DNA of 64,000 nucleotides, from contig CP141126.1 in assembly GCA_035236585.1 (NCBI GenBank), forward strand, positions 69,727,414-69,791,413, given 5' to 3'. This DNA comes from Warburgia ugandensis (taxonomy: Eukaryota > Streptophyta > Magnoliopsida > Canellales > Canellaceae). The translations under genes and the position numbers were made by a program. Each line of letters begins with the position of its first letter. Positions within the stretch are counted from its first letter, which is position 1. Below the pieces are notes generated by a model that did no database searches, was not told where the DNA came from, and worked only from the letters and a program-made list of their open reading frames with translations. This document shows, one piece after another, positions 59,439 through 64,000 of the stretch.

Positions 59439-61369
59439 TGTGACACCCTAGATTTTCAAAATACTTTGTAAAAAAACTTGTTTGAAATTTGGGATATCCC
59501 TTGTTTAAAATTCTTATTGAAAACAAAATAGCAATTTTTTAATATGCATGGAATTTATTTTGAAAATCTTGAGTGTCATTTCTTGCATAAAACACAAGGA
59601 TTTTATGCTAAAATGAGTATCTCATTTCTACCAAAAATCCAGCAAAGTTTCCTTTGTTTTCTAGTCATATGCACATTTAAAGAATGTGTGCAGAAACATT
59701 GTAGACAATACAAATAAATTTTCATGACTTTGAAAACAAATACACAAAGCTTACCACTTCCTAGAACCTTCAGTCACAACTATGTCACAACATATTCCCT
59801 TAAATAAAATTGAATCCATAATATGAAAGTAAATATACATTCGCATTCTCCACTGAATAAGAAACTAGTCTAAGGTTGCGAAGCTCACCATCTAGATACT
59901 TGAAAATCTCCATCTTTTGAAACCTCAAACTCCACAACTGCTCTCACCTTCAATCTTTTCATTTTTCTATTCTAATTCTTCAAATTTGAGACATTGTAAG
60001 CAATTACAATATCTTAACAAGCTAGTGCTTCTCCACGTGGAATAGGTAGCTATTTTGTCTTGCAGTTCATTATTTACATAAATCAATGCATTTGGAGTAT
60101 TTGTTATACCTAAACAAAACTCATGGTGTTTTCAAATAACTACTCATGCTGAAATAGTGTTCTTGAGTCATAAGTCCATGAAATGGGTTTACATGTGCAA
60201 TTCAATATAGTTGATGAATCATGTGCAATTCCAGGCTTTTATTGTTTCATGAGCATTTAAGTGTACTAACATCATTTTTCATAAATAGACACATAAGCAT
60301 TCCAAATTTATTAATGACAAATAATTCTCTAGATTTGTTCAACTTATATCATCATTTAAGATATCACATTAAATGTCTAAGTTGTTTGTCATTTGATAGT
60401 TAACTCTACTTATGAAGAGTGGGGTATCTAACATTCTCATTATCATTTGTAAAAGTAGTCATCTAATAGCTTTCTCTTCATGAACACATTGTATTTTCAT
60501 ATGCAGGCATGAATCAGTATATGATGATGCAGGATCACTCATAATGCTCAATTAATCTAATACCTTAGTAAATCTAACCAAGGTAAAATTGTTGATTTAG
60601 AGGAATCAATATGTACTATAATCCCAATGGTAAAACCACCATCTAAGTATATGCATCAAAGCACACTACTGATAAAAGATAATTTTAGACAATAAGGTCA
60701 AAAAGCATACTATATGGTCAAAGTCCAATTGTTAGCAAACCAACATTGGATGAATTTGTAATCTAGCAAAACTAAAAGCTGATCGTGGTATTCAAAGGCA
60801 TAATTGATCAATTCATGAGTGGAAATGGATCTTTTTGCATCAAATTTAATTGAAATCATAATTATGAAAATTAATCTCATACACATGAGGTGAAAATCCA
60901 TGAGGAAAGATTGGTGATCTCAAATCATCTGCAATGTCCAAAAGAATCTAATAAGTTTCTCAAACTAACATGCTTAAAATAGATGAAGCTGAATCAAGGC
61001 ACATGGCCCTTAGTCCAAAATGCACAAATTCATGCCCACATTACTGTGGAAAACTAATTGCTCCAATAACAATGGCATATAGTCCTGCCATTGTGGACGG
61101 GGTCTAACTCTCGAGATATGACCCACATAAATATCACATAGACTGGACACCTATGCTCGCAGGGCCTTACCATCACCCATTAGTGACTCCTGTGGCCTCT
61201 ATGTTTACTCGTGGATACCTACACGAACCATGACTCATTAGACATCATGGGGGCTACCCAGCTACCACTCATAGTACTTACTCATGAGAAGATACTCTTA
61301 CATCCCACGTCTCCATTGCATGGTTGGTATCAAATCATCTCAGAGATCAGTGGCCAACTACGCCTCCTA

Positions 61370-61760
61370 GCATAGGGTCTCTAGGTCTTATAGCACACAA
61401 CAAGCCTACCTCAAGGTCTTACAGCACACAACAAGGCTACCTCCAAGTCTTATGATACTTTAGAGCACCTACCTAGCGATCTCAGACTTAGGACATTCCT
61501 AGAGTGCCTACGCAAAACATCGATGAAATCCATATCTACCAAGACTTACAATTGCTCGTATAGCACACTCCTAATGCATCAACATATTTGTATCCATCAA
61601 GACTTGTGGCCACTCATAGAGTGCCTACCAAAACCATCAATAAAATCATAACCATTAGGGCTTATAGTTGCTCATAGAGTGCCTACCTCAACATCGACAA
61701 ATTTGCATCCATTAGGACTTATAGCTACTCATTGAGTGGTAACCCAAATCATAAATCATA
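61370..61760. repeat. Short imperfect tandem repeats in F2
   Basis: AGGTCTTATAGCACACAACAAGCCTACCTC is repeated in variants at about 61,382, 61,413 and 61,445 (about 31-base steps). Further on, a longer unit with ACTTATAGCTACTCATAGAGTGCCTACC recurs in variants at about 61,540, 61,600, 61,660 and 61,720 (about 60-base steps). They are decayed and non-coding. Confidence 0.6.
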
Positions 61761-63399
61761 CACATCTTGAAAATCATTTCATGAGAATAAAATTACTATT
61801 TCAATGTTTTATGTGAAGCCATTCAAATCTATTCATTTTCAATTCAGATTCCCATAAGCTATAAAAACTTATCTTTACAATCATTCAAAACATGTAGTCT
61901 TTATTCATAAATTACATAATGCACTTTTAGTTCCAAAAAGTGTACATCCAATGCGATGGCCACAAAAGGTTAATCTTCAAACACTATCTTAAAAGTGCTT
62001 CTCACTAAGTGAACCTTGGTTAAACTAGTGATAAAAGCATTTATGAATAAAGACAGACATGTTACAACTTAAGGTCATGGCTTGTAAATATCTATTTCAT
62101 GTCTATGGTGTTTAGCATATTCTTTCCTAGTTTAAAGGTGAATCATTTCATGTGATTATGGTCATTTCCAGTCCTACATATTAATAGCTAATTCCATTTC
62201 AGTGAATGGTAATGAAATCATGTTAAAGTAAACCTAATTTAGGGCTACTGTTTCCACAAAAAAAAATTATTCTGTCTCTTGTTTTGAAGACCTTAGGATT
62301 ATTCCTTTAGCACCAATTCATGAACACAAGCTATAAGTTCATATATTAATGTTCTTCTATCTTGCGATTAAACATTTCATCATCCTTGGGTTGCTGAGTT
62401 ACAAGTATGACATCTTCTAGCAAACTTGCTTCGGTCTTCCTATATTTTTAAAACCTTGTGAGCTACTTTGAAATCTTTACTTTATTGTTGCTATACTTAT
62501 TAATACTTCATACTGCTTGTCCATTCCAAATATTATAGTATAAATATACAAGTCCTTATTTTTCATAGTATGCATAAGATGAAACCTTATTTAAGGTATT
62601 ACATTTTCTACTTGAAGTATAAGTTCAAAATCAAGGTAGGTAGTCCGATTACTGATTTGTCTTAATTTCATAATTGGGATAAAATAATTGTTTTAAGTTT
62701 ATTTCATGTCTGTAGCTTATTGGAGTGTATATCATGTTTCTAAGCACTATCATCAGCTAAATGTATATATATATATATACTATGTTCCAGTCAATGAGTA
62801 TAATTTTCATTCTTTTGTTTGGCAATACAACTAGGGTAATAGTAACATTTTTTATTTACATTAGCCATTCCATTTTTGAATCGATAATTTAAAAGGTGTC
62901 ACAACATAACTTCTAAATTTATCACATGCTTCCATAATGAAAGTAATTAATTACAATACTTTGTAAATCATCATCTGTATTCTATCATTCTTATAAAGGC
63001 ATGGAAATTATTAAACTTTCTAAAATAGCAATCTTAATCCACTTACCTTGTATGATGCTTATCCTTGGTTCTCATGTGTGCTTCCTTTAGCTCAATCAAT
63101 CAATTGACCAATTCATAGGTTCTGTCATCGATCCTTAGATGGATGGCTACGATCGTGTCTCTATCACTAATTAGTATACCAAGAAAGTAAAGATATACTA
63201 ATTTGTAGCTCCAACCATGGACACTATAGATTAGAAAGAGGTGTGGTGCTTGATCTCACAAATCTGGCATTAGATGGTAAATCAATGGTTAATCTTAGGA
63301 ACGTGCTAAATTGTCATTGGTTTAGTGTTTTGGTGATTGACTTACCATCAGAGCGAAACAAATGCTTAAATCAAATATGGATCTAGGAGTATGTGTCAC

Positions 63400-63760
63400 T
63401 AATATATAGTTAGATCATGATGAATAGTTGGATGTGTTCACATATTAGATCATCAGGTGTGAAATATACATTTAGATCGAATTAGGAGCTTATATTGATT
63501 ATAGATCTGACTTTTAGAGATAGATCAATGGTAAGATCATGATGAATGGTTGGGATCGGTTCAGATCCACCATTTGGAGGTAGATCAATGGTTGGATCAT
63601 GTCTAGATATGAAAAATCAGTCACAAATCTATCATTCAAAGATAGGTCAATGACTAGTCCTTAATGGACGGTCAGATCAGTCGCAGATTGGATGATCTAG
63701 TTTAATAAAGAATTGAGTCACAATTGATGGTTGGATCTTCATCAATCAATAAACAGACAG
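63400..63760. repeat. Degenerate subrepeats inside F2
   Basis: Variants of GATAGATCAATGGT, GATCATGATGAATGGTTGG and CAGATCCACCATTTGGAGG recur. They match the field at 20,870-21,370 in S2 and so belong to the LTR family. Confidence 0.6.
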
Positions 63761-63854
63761 ATAGGTCATGTTCCTCACAACACAAGGATCACAATAGTGG
63801 TCTCAGATGGGCAAAATCTTTCCTATATTTGGTGGAAGAAAGAATCATGGTTTA

Positions 63855-64000
63855 TGTGACGACCTAGGTTTTTGTAACACATTTTGTAATATATTTTGAA
63901 AGGCAAGGTCCTTAATAGTAAAAAAAATTTGCAAAACAAAGTAGTTGAAATTCTTTTCTTTAGAACTTGTTTTGTAAAGCCTAAATCACCACTTCATACA
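63855..64000 (-). mobile_element. LTR H, inner tip, running off the window
   Basis: It begins TGTGACGACCTAGGTTTTTG and continues as the reverse complement of the end of the 454-base unit (for example the TTCTTTTCTTTAGAACTTGT block near 63,953). It is therefore a minus-strand LTR of the same subfamily as copy C, inserted in F2. The left flank is GTTTA (63,850-63,854). Confidence 0.72.

Larger units (their letters stand above)
59439..63854 (-). mobile_element. Long LTR F2 (S1/S2 family), interrupted
   Basis: The plus strand starts TGTGACACCCTAGATTTTC, the inner tip of a minus-strand LTR. It follows the S1/S2 layout: the palindrome at 59,986-60,017, a module rich in CTTA, TAGGGTCTCTAGG and GTGGCCAACTACGCC near 61,340-61,390, and subrepeats at 63,400-63,760. 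By comparison with S2, about 1.3 kb of the LTR should lie beyond the insertion of H at 63,855. An (AT)n run is at about 62,763-62,780. The left flank GCCTT (59,434-59,438) has no partner in the window. No coding domain is seen. Confidence 0.7.

Overview
The window looks like a piece of flowering-plant nuclear DNA, AT-rich and packed with retroelements. It is probably heterochromatin of a species with a large or moderately large genome. I found no host protein gene, rRNA or intact tRNA gene. Almost every base can be assigned to LTR retrotransposon fossils of the Ty3/Gypsy superfamily, in three lineages. Athila-like elements have 2.1-3 kb LTRs starting TGATAAG and a primer-binding site resembling tRNA-Asp. 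Chromodomain (Tekay/Del-like) elements have long LTRs with ends of the type TGTRATRACCC. One Tat-like integrase fragment is also present. A single tRNA-derived SINE of the Au family, known from angiosperms, supports the plant assignment. All retroelement reading frames are broken many times, and the short ORFs in the window are shadows or chance.

Left block (1-34,332) is a deep nest. An Athila-like element G (minus; LTR 31,304-34,332, leader 30,860-31,303) was split by a second Athila-like element A (plus; leader and gag from 46, RT and RNase H to 5,298, integrase from 25,588, 3' LTR 28,522-30,859). A was split between RNase H and integrase by a third, essentially complete Athila-like element N (minus; 5,299-25,582), flanked by a matching 5-base duplication ATACT. 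N was then hit by two solo LTRs of the long-LTR family: S1 (10,562-14,790, duplication GTACT) and S2 (18,808-22,695, duplication TGATT). N also carries an Au SINE (8,161-8,335). A contains a further LTR remnant (2,784 to about 3,665).

Middle block (34,336-53,654) is chromovirus territory. It holds a solo LTR and a 3' LTR of one family on either side of a Tat-like integrase piece, then the integrase and chromodomain end of element E (38,716-39,609), cut by the 3' LTR of chromovirus D. D's pol remnant lies at 51,727-53,654. D's LTR is itself split (39,610-40,909 and 50,653-51,709) by a compound of two oppositely oriented LTR copies of a related family (40,910-50,652). That compound ends in a striking array of six 454-base units (47,931-50,652) that are copies of the last part of the LTR.

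Right block (53,655-64,000) has a minus-strand LTR fragment K interrupted by Athila-like element F (5' LTR 54,945-57,037, primer-binding site, leader, gag). F is interrupted in gag by a long LTR F2 (59,439-63,854), which is in turn interrupted by another LTR, H, running off the window.

The most interesting signals are four: the mosaic 454-base array made from an LTR end; a palindrome of up to 15 bases per arm kept at the same place in several diverged LTRs; an Athila-leader-like module lodged inside a long LTR; and the fully readable nesting order with target-site duplications.
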